From the NCBI GenBank assembly GCA_902768825.1, contig CACXMR010000021.1, positions 1-48,340 on the forward strand: a DNA stretch of 48,340 nucleotides. Reading direction: 5' to 3'. Positions 31,050 through 39,266 of the stretch are shown in pieces. The translations under genes and the position numbers were made by a program. Position 1 is the stretch's first letter. Each line of letters opens with the position of its first letter. The stretch is from an uncultured Ruminococcus sp. Lineage in GTDB: Bacteria; Bacillota; Clostridia; Oscillospirales; Acutalibacteraceae. The notes beneath the pieces are model-generated. The model was not told where the DNA came from and made no database searches. It saw only the letters and a list, made by a program, of their open reading frames with translations.

Positions 31050-32537
31050 ATGTCGAAATTTAACAAGCCGGGAACTAACCAAACCACCAACCGCTGTGAT
31101 TATCCCGCTTACTTCATGACAAGAAAGGAAGAGCTGCTTACAGCCGTTCTGACCACTATGTTCGGTGAGCCTAAGCACTACGGCAGTACTGACTGTGATC
31201 TGATTTCCCTTGCCATCATTACAGCTTCAGAAGACCCGGAATTCCTGTGCAGGCTTGCCTGCTATGCAAGAAATGTCGGCAATATGCGTTCCGTCAGCCA
31301 TGTGCTTACCGCAATAATAGCCCGATATGCCCATGAATACACCCGTGTCACCGTCAGAAACACCGTTAACCGTCCCGATGACATCACAGAGATACTTTCC
31401 TGCTATCTTTCACTTTTCGGCAAACCCCTCCCCAACGCTCTGAAACGTGAAACCGCCGCAGTGATACAAAGCTTCGATGAGTATTCACTGGCTAAATATA
31501 ATAACCAAAACAAACCCATGAAGCTTCGTGATGTGCTCAGACTTACCCACCCTAACCCTGCTTCAAAAGAAAAGGAAGAGCTTTTCCGCCGACTGCTGGA
31601 CAATAACCTGAATACTCCCTACACCTGGGAAACGGAGCTTTCCGCCAAGGGCAACACCTGCGAGGTCTGGAACCAGCTCATTGCTTCCGGCAAGGTCGGA
31701 TATATGGCACTGCTGAGAAACCTTGCAAATATTCTCAAAAGCGGCGCTGACATCACTCCGGTGCTGAAAAAGCTCTCTGACCCCCAAGAGGTAAAAAACA
31801 GCCGTCAGCTTCCCTTCCGGTTTTATAGCGCTTACCGCACACTCAAAAGCGGCAATCTGATGACACCAGAGGTTCACGAGGCCCTGGAAACCGCTCTTCG
31901 TGTCTCAATAGACAACATGGAGCACATTCCCGGCCGCACCCTTATCGCCGTGGATTGCTCCGGCTCCATGTGCGATACGATTTCACGCAGAGGCACCATA
32001 AGGTGTTGTGATATCGGCACTCTCTTTGGCGCCATGGCAAGCTATATCTGTGATGATTCCACCGTATGCTACTTTGACAGTGAAAGCTGCAGTATGTTCA
32101 AAGGAAAACAAAAGGGCTATCTGATTGCCCGCTATGAAAAGAGTGAATCTATTCTTGACATCTGTGATAAAAACTCGGCGGCAGGCGGAAATACGGACCT
32201 TTCGTTGCCCATGAGATACGCTCTGAAAAGGGACCCCTTGCGTGAAACCAGACCCTTTGACCGGGTAATCTATTTCAGCGACAACCAGTGCAACAGCTTT
32301 AAGCACGGGCATTATGGTATTATCGCCAACAAATTCGCAGAAGAGTACCGTGATCGTTACAACAGTGATTTCTGGGTGCATGGCGTAGATATGCAAGGCT
32401 ATGGTACACAGCAGTTCATTGGACCTAGAACAAACCTGATTGCCGGCTGGGGTGAAAGCGTACTTTACTTTATTATGCTTGCAGAAAAAGGCATTGGTAC
32501 CGTTGCAAAAACCATCTCGGAATATCCTATAGTATAA
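31050..32537 (+). CDS. rsr: TROVE-domain Ro60-like RNA-binding protein
   Basis: This 495-aa protein is the bacterial counterpart of Ro60, a ring of helical HEAT-like repeats with a von Willebrand A domain. It binds Y RNA and misfolded RNA ends and, in other bacteria, works with RNA-degrading enzymes such as PNPase. The TROVE part spans about residues 10-280 (RKEELLTAVLTTMFGEPKHYG; ISLAIITASEDPEFLCRLA). The vWA domain starts at RTLIAVDCSGSMCDT with an intact DxSxS metal site, followed by TDLSLPMRYALK and VIYFSDNQCN. Start ATG 31050 follows GGAGAGAGAGG. It sits directly behind a Y RNA-like gene, the standard arrangement for an Ro ribonucleoprotein. No RNA ligase or nuclease gene is adjacent; a terminator follows. 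Confidence 0.95.
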   Translation: MSKFNKPGTNQTTNRCDYPAYFMTRKEELLTAVLTTMFGEPKHYGSTDCDLISLAIITASEDPEFLCRLACYARNVGNMRSVSHVLTAIIARYAHEYTRVTVRNTVNRPDDITEILSCYLSLFGKPLPNALKRETAAVIQSFDEYSLAKYNNQNKPMKLRDVLRLTHPNPASKEKEELFRRLLDNNLNTPYTWETELSAKGNTCEVWNQLIASGKVGYMALLRNLANILKSGADITPVLKKLSDPQEVKNSRQLPFRFYSAYRTLKSGNLMTPEVHEALETALRVSIDNMEHIPGRTLIAVDCSGSMCDTISRRGTIRCCDIGTLFGAMASYICDDSTVCYFDSESCSMFKGKQKGYLIARYEKSESILDICDKNSAAGGNTDLSLPMRYALKRDPLRETRPFDRVIYFSDNQCNSFKHGHYGIIANKFAEEYRDRYNSDFWVHGVDMQGYGTQQFIGPRTNLIAGWGESVLYFIMLAEKGIGTVAKTISEYPIV

Positions 32538-32557
32538 TTGCATAGATAGACGCAGAG

Positions 32558-32589
32558 AAGCCGCTCAGTAATGCCCTGAACGGCTTTTT
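32558..32589 (+). terminator. Terminator of the TROVE-domain gene
   Basis: AAGCCG..TCAG pairs with CTGA..CGGCTT, followed by TTT. Confidence 0.75.
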
Positions 32590-32750
32590 CACCCGACAGA
32601 ATATAATTTGGCTGTGCTGTTATCAATATGCTTGGCAAGAAATATAAACGCATATATAGAATAGTATTATAAATCCGATGCTCACTGTGATTGTTTATCT
32701 TGAATAGTTTTTAGCGGATATTTTTGTTGAGTATTTTTTCAGATTTGTTA

Positions 32751-32779
32751 TTAACTTTTTTATCAATATGTGCTACAAT
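32751..32779 (+). promoter_or_regulatory. Likely tRNA promoter
   Basis: TACAAT (32774-32779) lies 17 bp after TTAACT, a weak -35, about 50 bp before the tRNA. Confidence 0.45.
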
Positions 32780-32831
32780 GTTTAGGTAAAGGTGACGGAA
32801 TGCTGTGTGTGTTCTGTTTGCTTGCTGATAT

Positions 32832-32904
32832 GGGGGTATAGCTCAGCTGGGAGAGTGCTTGACTGGCAGTCAAGAGGTCACGGGTTCGAGCCCCGTTATC
32901 TCCA
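32832..32904 (+). tRNA. tRNA-Ala (anticodon GGC)
   Basis: A full cloverleaf. Acceptor GGGGGTA/TATCTCC has the G3-U70 alanine identity pair. The D-arm is GCTC..GAGT, and anticodon loop CTGGCAG in stem CTTGA/TCAAG gives GGC. The T-arm is ACGGG-TTCGAGC-CCCGT. Discriminator is A; no CCA is encoded. Confidence 0.97.
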
Positions 32905-33292
32905 GAAACGCCCCCTCACTATGTTCGGGGGCTCAGTGAATAACGAATAGTGAATAGAGAATAGTTTATAGTAATGCTTCGAGGGGCGTTTCTGTATTAT
33001 TCTCTATTCACTATTCTCTTTTCACTATTCACTAATTAGAAAAACTGTCCTTCAGTCAACAGCTGAAAACACCAGAACTCCTTCCAATTCTATTATTCAA
33101 TAAAAATAGATTCGTTTCGGGTCCGACAATATCCAAGCAGAGTATCTATAGTGAATAGAGAATAGTTTATAGTAATGCTTCGAGGGGCGTTTCTGTATTA
33201 TTCTCTATTCACTAATTGGAAAAGCTGTCCTTCAGTCAAAAGCTGAGAACACCAGAACTGCTTCCAATTCTTTTATTAAATTAAAATAATCA
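32904..33292. repeat. Duplicated palindromic MITE-like repeat behind the tRNA
   Basis: Two direct copies (from 32947 and from 33148, about 201 bp apart) share TAGTGAATAGAGAATAG, a middle with CGAGGGGCGTTTCTG, then a mirrored TATTCTCTATTCACTA, and a tail with CTGTCCTTCAGTCAA. In copy 1 GAATAGTGAATAGAGAATA (32945-32963) is the perfect complement of 32998-33016. The middle GAGGGGCGTTTCT (32981-32993) also mirrors AGAAACGCCCC at the tRNA 3' edge (32904-32914). No transposase is present. Confidence 0.75.
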
Positions 33293-33322
33293 TTTTTACC
33301 CTATTTCAATGCATAAAAATAA

Positions 33323-33351
33323 TTGAAAAATGATAAACGATATGATATAAT
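33323..33351 (+). promoter_or_regulatory. Promoter of the small membrane protein gene
   Basis: TTGAAA (33323-33328) and TATAAT (33346-33351) are 17 bp apart. Confidence 0.8.
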
Positions 33352-33404
33352 AACAGAATTGAAGGATAAAAAACTCCCGCTACCCAATAATGGAGGTTAA
33401 AAAA

Positions 33405-33965
33405 ATGAAGGAAAATGGAACAAACGTAAAGGGCTGGATCGGATTACTGCTGGGACTTGCAGCCTTGGTAACTATTTTGATCGCTGCTCTGCTGCCTATG
33501 GAAGACCTGACCGGGTTCGGTTTTGACGGAAAAGTAAGGTTTTACGGCACCATCAATGTAGTTATTTGCTGGATTGGAATAGGCCTTGCCGTCGCTGCAA
33601 TTGTTTTTGGCGCATTATCTAAAAATGAGAAGAATAAAAAGGGCCCGAAAAATTCCGGCATTGTCATCGGAATTATCACCACTATCCTTGGTCTCTTAGC
33701 TGCTTTATGCGTTGGTTTTTTCTCTGCGGTCACAGAGTTTATCAACACTGAGGGCGAGGGCGGAATGATCGCTGTATTAGTAAAAGATAATGAGTCAGCA
33801 AGGAAGCAGTTTGATGATCTCATTAAGGATCTTAAAAAGGCGTCCGGCATTAAAGAGGACATCTCACCTGAAAGCAATGCGGAAAACAGCGATGCTGAAA
33901 CCAGTGTAGCTTCTTCTGAGGACAATAGCTCAGAGCTTAGTGCTGTAGAGCAGTCAAATGAATAA
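33405..33965 (+). CDS. Small membrane protein of unknown function
   Basis: About 186 aa from ATG 33405, chosen because the upstream ATG (33390) lies within the GGAGG ribosome binding site. Three predicted membrane helices are seen: GWIGLLLGLAALVTILIAALL, VICWIGIGLAVAAIVFGAL and SGIVIGIITTILGLLAALCVGFF. A soluble tail of about 70 residues ends in a Ser/Glu/Asn-rich disordered stretch. The layout, with a DUF4190-like pair of glycine-rich helices around a KNEKNKKGPKNSG loop, resembles small membrane proteins common in Clostridia, but no function is recognised. It is a single-gene unit with its own promoter and strong terminator. Confidence 0.8.
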   Translation: MKENGTNVKGWIGLLLGLAALVTILIAALLPMEDLTGFGFDGKVRFYGTINVVICWIGIGLAVAAIVFGALSKNEKNKKGPKNSGIVIGIITTILGLLAALCVGFFSAVTEFINTEGEGGMIAVLVKDNESARKQFDDLIKDLKKASGIKEDISPESNAENSDAETSVASSEDNSSELSAVEQSNE

Positions 33966-33982
33966 TGCTTAAATAAACAATT

Positions 33983-34018
33983 TGGTCAGTGATGCAAAAA
34001 ATCACTGACCATTTTTTT
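33983..34018 (+). terminator. Strong rho-independent terminator
   Basis: TGGTCAGTGAT (33983-33993) and ATCACTGACCA (34001-34011) are perfect complements, followed by TTTTTTT. Confidence 0.95.
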
Positions 34019-34068
34019 GCAAAGCTGTGAAAAGCAGGAAAAGTTTTGAGTGTTTTACGGTTTTTTTA

Positions 34069-34097
34069 TTGAAATTTCAACAATATTATGCTATAAT
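34069..34097 (+). promoter_or_regulatory. Promoter of the frameshifted small gene
   Basis: TTGAAA (34069-34074) and TATAAT (34092-34097) are 17 bp apart. Confidence 0.75.
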
Positions 34098-34137
34098 ATG
34101 GTACATGATTAGTTAAAAAAGAGCAGGGGGTCTTCAT

Positions 34138-34594
34138 ATGGGATTTTTTTCTAAGCTGTTCGGTGCAGCTAATGAACAGATTGCGAGAAATATTGCTAAC
34201 GAGGTTGTAAAGAGTGCACAGCAGAGTCCCCAATCACAAAATCATCCTCAACAAAATCCGGCACCTGTTGCACAGCAGACAAACTCGTCTAACAACATAT
34301 AACTTCAACGGAACCTATCAGCAGTATTTTGACAGTATTTTCCTGAGAGAATTTTCCGATTACATGGTGACCATGGATCTGGGAAAGTATACCCATCTCC
34401 CCTATTATTCTTTCATCAAAAACGGCAAGTGTGCTCTAGTTGTTGAGCTTTTCTCAGGGAAGAGCGCAGCAAAGAAGCTCAGAGAGGATTGCCGCCGCGC
34501 AGGTATCCCCTATCTCAGATATTATATCGACGTCGAGGGCTGGTGGAATACAAAAAAATATGTTATTGAACGGACACGGAATGCATTATCATAA
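34138..34594 (+). pseudogene. Frameshifted small gene of unknown function
   Basis: ATG 34138 follows AGGGGG and encodes MGFFSKLFGAANEQIARNIA and a Gln/Pro/Asn-rich linker, then stops at TAA near 34302. The next frame continues at the same point as TYNFNGTYQQYFDSIFLREF and runs to 34594. The second part (about 90 aa) holds KCALVVELFSGKSAAKKL and AGIPYLRYYIDVEGWWNTK. This alternation recalls the restriction-endonuclease-like core of DUF2726-type proteins, but the catalytic pattern is not clear. The whole would be about 150 aa with its own promoter. Either a +1 frameshift inactivates it, or an assembly error lies near 34290-34305. Confidence 0.6.
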
Positions 34595-34623
34595 TGCAAG
34601 TTTTTAACCAATGATTAATATGC

Positions 34624-34762
34624 AAAAAGCAGAAAGAGAACGCTTTGCGCCTGCGGCAGATCCGGCACGGTACTTATCAGGGCTTCGCAGGCAGCCGTAC
34701 CGTGTACGATCCAGTATATCCAAGAATTTTCTTGGATTTAACGATTTCTCTTTCTGTTTTTT
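34624..34762 (+). ncRNA. Inverted-repeat-bounded RNA region upstream of the reverse transcriptase, retron-like layout
   Basis: AAAAAGCAGAAAGAGAA (34624-34640) pairs over 17 positions (one G-U) with 34746-34762. Between the arms, CACGGTAC (34666-34673) pairs with GTACCGTG (34697-34704), and TCCAAGAA/TTCTTGGA forms a hairpin (34719-34736). GCCTGCG (34649-34655) can pair with CGCAGGC (34686-34692) in a crossing manner. In retrons the msr-msd RNA is framed by such a1/a2 arms just before the RT gene. The T-rich right arm could also act as a terminator. Confidence 0.45.
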
Positions 34763-34794
34763 TATTTGTTTCACACTTGATGGGGGTAGGATTA

Positions 34795-35919
34795 ATGTCA
34801 CTGTTGGATTTGCTGTCCGAGGAGAGTATATGGATAAGCTTTTATGATTACAAGACCTCGCTGATAAGCCATTCCGGTTTTGAAAAGGAGCTCAGGAGGT
34901 TTATTATCAGTAAAAGCTACCTGCCTGTTTGCAACAGGATTAGAAACGGTGAGGCTTTTCCCCTGCCGGAAAGAAAAGTGATAAACAAAAACAGCTACAA
35001 AAAAAAGCGTGTTGTTTACACCTATCCTCAAAACGAAAACATGGTTGACCCACCTGATCCTCAGGAAATATGACAGTTTGTTTTGCAATAATCTTTATTC
35101 CTTCAGGCCCTCAAGGAACGCTAAGGATGCGGTGCGGAGATTCGTGACTGATCCCGGCATTAAAAGCTCGTTTTTTTACAAGTCGGACATTAGCAACTAT
35201 TTCAATTCTGTGCCCATACAACGTCTGACGCCAATGCTGAAGGATGTACTTTTTGACGACCCGGAGCTATGCGGCTTCCTCTGCGGTTTGCTTGAGGAGA
35301 ATTGTGTAACCGAAAGGGGTTCTGTTATTGATGACAGGAAGGGCATTATGGCACCTATGCAAGATACTCTGACGACATAATTGTCTTTGCGGGTGAACAA
35401 AATCAAGTCGAGACCTATGCCGATCATATAAAAGAAACCCTGAGAGAGATGGGTTTATGCATGAACCCTGACAAGGAACTCTATGGCAGACCTGAGGACG
35501 GATGGACGTTTTTGGGTTTTTCAAGCCAAGGTGAGGTCATTGACATTTCACCTGTCACGGTGGGCAAGATCAAAGCAAAGATGCGCCGCAAGACAAGGGC
35601 GCTCAGGCGTTGGCAGACGAGAAACGGGCTTTCCGGTGAGAACTCTGCCTCTGCCTTCATCAGGATATTCAACAAAAAGCTGCTGGACAGTCCGGTGGAC
35701 AACGAGCTGTCGTGGAGCTGCTGGTTTTTCCCCGTTATCAACACGGTGGACAGCCTGAGGGACATCGACCACTATGCTCAGGATTGCATCCGCTACCTTG
35801 TCAGCGGCAAGCGAACTAAATCGAGGTATAATGTGCGGTACAACGACATGAAGCGGCTCGGCTACAAAAATCTCGTCCATGAGTATTACAGCTTTAATGG
35901 TTCCAGCGACAATACATAA
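34795..35919 (+). pseudogene. Decayed reverse transcriptase (RNA-directed DNA polymerase)
   Basis: RT motifs are spread over three frames. ATG 34795 (MSLLDLLSEESIWISFYDY..KKKRVVYTYPQNENMV) shifts near 35045 to LILRKYDSLFCNNLYSFRPSRNAKDA, which holds motif A, FFYKSDISNYFNSV. At 35350-35365 the GIMA that should lead into the GxPxS motif instead joins directly to YARYSDDIIVFA, the YxDD catalytic box. This indicates a frameshift plus an internal deletion of motif B. The rest (FLGFSSQGEVIDIS, then a basic thumb and SWSCWFFPVINTVDSLRDIDHY) is intact to 35919. It is not a typical group II intron protein: no maturase or HNH domain is seen. It could be a retron or an unknown-group defence RT; it is presumably inactive here. 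Confidence 0.85.
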
Positions 35920-35923
35920 AAAT

Positions 35924-35963
35924 ATGCCACCCGGCGCACATCAGCATCGGGTGGCATTTTTTT
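35924..35963 (+). terminator. Terminator after the reverse transcriptase remnant
   Basis: GCCACCC (35926-35932) pairs with GGGTGGC (35949-35955), followed by ATTTTTTT. Confidence 0.88.
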
Positions 35964-35973
35964 GGCAAGGAAA

Positions 35974-35999
35974 ATCCCCACCCGATTGGGGGTGGGGAT
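35974..35999 (-). terminator. Likely terminator of fibre operon 2
   Basis: ATCCCCACCC (35974-35983) pairs with GGGTGGGGAT (35990-35999). On the minus strand TTTTCC follows, just past the stop of the 826-aa gene. Confidence 0.7.
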
Positions 36000-36011
36000 A
36001 AGGTTTGTTGA

Positions 36012-38492
36012 TTAGTTGGACCATTCAAGATGTTTTGCACTTGAAGGAACAGCAGGAATAGCCTCATCATTTGCCAAAGTCAAAGTAGCTGTAGAATCCT
36101 TAGCAAACAGATTACAAGAATAATAAGTCTGAGCGGAATCAAGAACAATACTATTACCTGTGCCAACATTTATGTTACTACTACCAGTTGCGTTATATCC
36201 ATAGACCTTAGATTTACCAGAAACAGTAGCAGAACATCCTTCAACATTCTGAATAACTGCAGAACCAGCACCCTTAACAGCTACAGGATAACTTCCTGAT
36301 TTATCAACAATACTAAATACAGAATCTTTCAACGTTAAATTAGCAGATCCATTAGCGAAAACACCAACGCATCCTTTAATAAGTCCATTAACAGAAACCT
36401 TTGAATCCTTAACAACCAAATTACCATTTTTAGCGATAATTCCGTAATAAGTCGCACCAGTGGTAGCGGAAGAACTCTTCTGTGCACAATCAACTACGAT
36501 ATAACAATCATCAAATGTAACATCGCCGGTAGTCTCAAATCTAACGCCATATGTTTCAGTGATATATTTAGCATCACTGGGAATATGAGCACTAACTGAC
36601 AAACCTTTAACCGTTCCATGAGAAGATCCAAGAATCCACACAGAAGACTGATATGACTTAGTAGATTTCTGACCATAAGCCTCGCTATACACAGAGCCAC
36701 CAGTAATATCGAGCTCACAATTATTTAACTTGAGGGCATTATTATGAGCACTACTGGACGTACAGGAAATCAAACCGTCAGACATAGTCAGTTTTCCACC
36801 ATCCACAAAGAGTCCAATTGACGATGTAGAATCTGTTGAATAATAAGTAGCATTCCTGTCATTATAAACAAGAATTTCACCACCAGAGATATTCGTCTCT
36901 CCCATGGAGTAAACAGCAGCAAAATCCTTATTGCTTGAAAGTTTTGAGCTAACTTTTATAGTACCACTCTCAACATTCAGTTTACCTGTTGATTTAATAA
37001 GTCCAAGTACCTTATCACCAGTCTCATACTCCATGTCAAGTCCAGTCTCATCACCGCTTACAACTCCATCTGTACCATAGGAACTATCCTTAATTGTAAG
37101 CTCACCTGAATTCTTCATAGCAATAATCTGAGACGAGTTCAGGAGACAACCATTCAGATCAACGGTAATATTCTCATCTGCTTTTACCTGGAGACTCGAT
37201 TCAATATTCTGCTTCTTAGCAAGCATCGTAATAACAGCTGTTTTTTCATTTCCTTCGTGAACAGCATTAAATGCCTCTTCGATAGTTGCATACCAATTAT
37301 TACCTATCCTTGCAGCTACGTTCTCAACTACAGCAGTGAATACGCTGAATGAATTTGTTGTAAACCTAACATAACCTTCGTCAGAATTATAGGTGTAAAT
37401 GGAAGCATCCATTGCTACTCCGTTGTGATACATCGTCAGATTCGGATAACCCTTGCCAACAAACATATCGACTGTGAAGTTACCGCTTACAGGATTTCCA
37501 TTATCATATACAACAGAAATATTGTAAGACTTATAGATAGTGCCAGCTGTAACATTAAAGCCGATGGGAGCATTGCACTCTGAAACTATGAGTGTGCCAT
37601 TTAAAGGTGCATCACTCTTAACCTTAACAACCGGGAAGCCTGTACCGTCATAGCAAACAAGCTCGTTTGCAAGATCGCCCTTTATGTACTGGAATGCAGT
37701 CCAGTTGGGTCTGACAGGATTGTTCTCGTCGTTATAAACTGCCTTCTCATCATAGTACTGATCGAAGGAGTCCTTCTCATCGGTGTACTGAGTAGCAACA
37801 AGCTTGAAGTCGAGTGTGATACTCGGAGCTGTGGTGTCGGTGTCGTACATAGCCTTGTTGCCAACCGTCTCAGGCATGTAGATGACAAGAGCAACAACAT
37901 CGTACTTGTCGTTTGCGTTACCGTTCTCTTTGGCTGGCATAACAGCATCTACAGTATTCTGTGCGTTGAAGCCAAGCTCAGCGGGGTTATTATTAAGGAG
38001 AGCAAGAGCATCTTCACGCTGGTAGGTAGCTGTTGCGCCGAGAGCCTTTTCTTTGTCAGTGCCTGTCAAAGGAATCAGGTTGAAGCTAAGGTAATCGGAA
38101 AGCTTGAGGGGTTCGCCGAATACGTTGATTCCCTGCTGCTCAGCAAGCTTGAGAGCAAGCTGATACTTGAAACTGAGACTGCCCTTATTTTCGATCCTGA
38201 ACAGTGTCAGTGATACATAACCCGGCTCATAGAGAGCATCCGGATCGAGGATGTCGCCGGCTCCGTTAGCATCCTTCCAACTCTGTGAAGTCTGGCCAAG
38301 AGTAACTGTCCTATACTCCATGCCGACCTTCAATGTTCCGGTCTGAATGCGGTTCGAGCCAGAGGTAACTGTGTCTGTGAACCATGCAAAAGACGTACCG
38401 ATGAGCACAGTGACACACATCAAGATGCAAAACAAACTCAATAGCAAGCTTGTTTTCTTTGAGGCCTTGAACTTCATCAGCTTTTCAAGCAT
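36012..38492 (-). CDS. SipW-dependent-type surface protein with predicted beta-helix tail (826 aa)
   Basis: The signal region MKFKASKKTSLLLSLFCILM..IGTSFAWFTDTVTSGSNRI is a textbook SipW-dependent signal with AWFTD. The TasA/camelysin-like domain spans about residues 45-260 (GTLKVGMEYR; YEPGYVSLTLFRIENKGSLSFKYQLAL). A middle beta domain follows, then an AxIGNNWYATIEEAFNAV motif. From about 425 the protein has short, regular strands with Gly/Asn turns (ENITVDLNGCLLNSSQI; GELTIKDSSYGTDG), a pectate-lyase-like right-handed beta-helix. Such helices usually bind or cut polysaccharides, but no catalytic residues were identified. It is the last gene of fibre operon 2; GGAGGG precedes ATG. Probably the exposed, binding subunit. 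No wall-anchor motif is present. Confidence 0.8.
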   Translation of the reverse strand: MLEKLMKFKASKKTSLLLSLFCILMCVTVLIGTSFAWFTDTVTSGSNRIQTGTLKVGMEYRTVTLGQTSQSWKDANGAGDILDPDALYEPGYVSLTLFRIENKGSLSFKYQLALKLAEQQGINVFGEPLKLSDYLSFNLIPLTGTDKEKALGATATYQREDALALLNNNPAELGFNAQNTVDAVMPAKENGNANDKYDVVALVIYMPETVGNKAMYDTDTTAPSITLDFKLVATQYTDEKDSFDQYYDEKAVYNDENNPVRPNWTAFQYIKGDLANELVCYDGTGFPVVKVKSDAPLNGTLIVSECNAPIGFNVTAGTIYKSYNISVVYDNGNPVSGNFTVDMFVGKGYPNLTMYHNGVAMDASIYTYNSDEGYVRFTTNSFSVFTAVVENVAARIGNNWYATIEEAFNAVHEGNEKTAVITMLAKKQNIESSLQVKADENITVDLNGCLLNSSQIIAMKNSGELTIKDSSYGTDGVVSGDETGLDMEYETGDKVLGLIKSTGKLNVESGTIKVSSKLSSNKDFAAVYSMGETNISGGEILVYNDRNATYYSTDSTSSIGLFVDGGKLTMSDGLISCTSSSAHNNALKLNNCELDITGGSVYSEAYGQKSTKSYQSSVWILGSSHGTVKGLSVSAHIPSDAKYITETYGVRFETTGDVTFDDCYIVVDCAQKSSSATTGATYYGIIAKNGNLVVKDSKVSVNGLIKGCVGVFANGSANLTLKDSVFSIVDKSGSYPVAVKGAGSAVIQNVEGCSATVSGKSKVYGYNATGSSNINVGTGNSIVLDSAQTYYSCNLFAKDSTATLTLANDEAIPAVPSSAKHLEWSN

Positions 38493-38561
38493 GATACATC
38501 CCTCCGTTTTCTAAAAATTTTATATGGAAACGATAACCATATACATAATTATTAAAGGCGC

Positions 38562-39215
38562 TTATTGAGTAAGTCCCGCCCATGCTGCACCCCAGTTAGA
38601 AGTGCTGCTAATAGTTGAAATTGTATAAACACAATTATTTTTAACCTTGCTTCCGGTCTTTGCGCTTGTGCCCCAACAGGAACCAACCCTAACAGTTACA
38701 GGATTATCGTTATCAACGCCCGAAGCGGGAGTCTTGACTTTGAATGAAAGAGTAGTTCCGCAGCCACCGTCGACACTACCAAACTGAACGGTATGATACT
38801 CATTATCAGTGGAATCTTTTATAGCAGGTCCACCACTGTTACCTATCAACAAGGTACAGAATCCATCACTTGTAGAACCATCTGCAAGGGTTATTGTAAT
38901 AGTATAGGTCTGATTAGCTCCCTTGAGAGAAACATCAGTGAAATAATCTCCGTAAGTAGTTGTGTAATCTGTACTATCATTTTGTACATTATCATTTGCT
39001 GCACTAACCGTTACCTTAAACCTCGACCTATTCAGAGACACCGTACTCGACCCGGTCTGGATAGAAAGATTATAGTATGAGTATGCGACTACACTCATTG
39101 CAACAAGACATACCACTATAACAGAGATAGTGGTAATAACACGCATGAGCATCTGCTTGTCACTTATGCGATCGTTATCTTTGATGTCAAAAAGCTTTTT
39201 ATAGAACGCTCTCAT
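38562..39215 (-). CDS. Divergent SipW-cluster secreted protein (217 aa)
   Basis: A longer cytoplasmic N-terminus than its neighbours (MRAFYKKLFDIKDNDRISDKQ) precedes one hydrophobic segment ending VVAYSYYNLSIQTGSSTVSL. The junction recalls the SipW signal, but AWF is replaced by AYSYY. The mature part is Ser/Thr/Asn-rich and beta-predicted (SRFKVTVSAANDN; QTYTITITLADGSTSDG), with cysteines in FCTLL, GGCGT, GSCWG and NNCVY that could form disulfides, unusual among the neighbouring fibre subunits. AGGAGG lies before ATG. It sits between two clear SipW-dependent genes, so a role in the same surface structure is likely. No close family was recognised. Confidence 0.68.
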   Translation of the reverse strand: MRAFYKKLFDIKDNDRISDKQMLMRVITTISVIVVCLVAMSVVAYSYYNLSIQTGSSTVSLNRSRFKVTVSAANDNVQNDSTDYTTTYGDYFTDVSLKGANQTYTITITLADGSTSDGFCTLLIGNSGGPAIKDSTDNEYHTVQFGSVDGGCGTTLSFKVKTPASGVDNDNPVTVRVGSCWGTSAKTGSKVKNNCVYTISTISSTSNWGAAWAGLTQ

Positions 39216-39266
39216 ACGGCACCTCCTCCCGTTTTATGTAAAATATATTTATCAATTCAATGGCCA

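Noticed and set aside
34795-35919. Group II intron
   Set aside because: No maturase X/HNH domain or domain V-like RNA hairpin was seen near the RT remnant.
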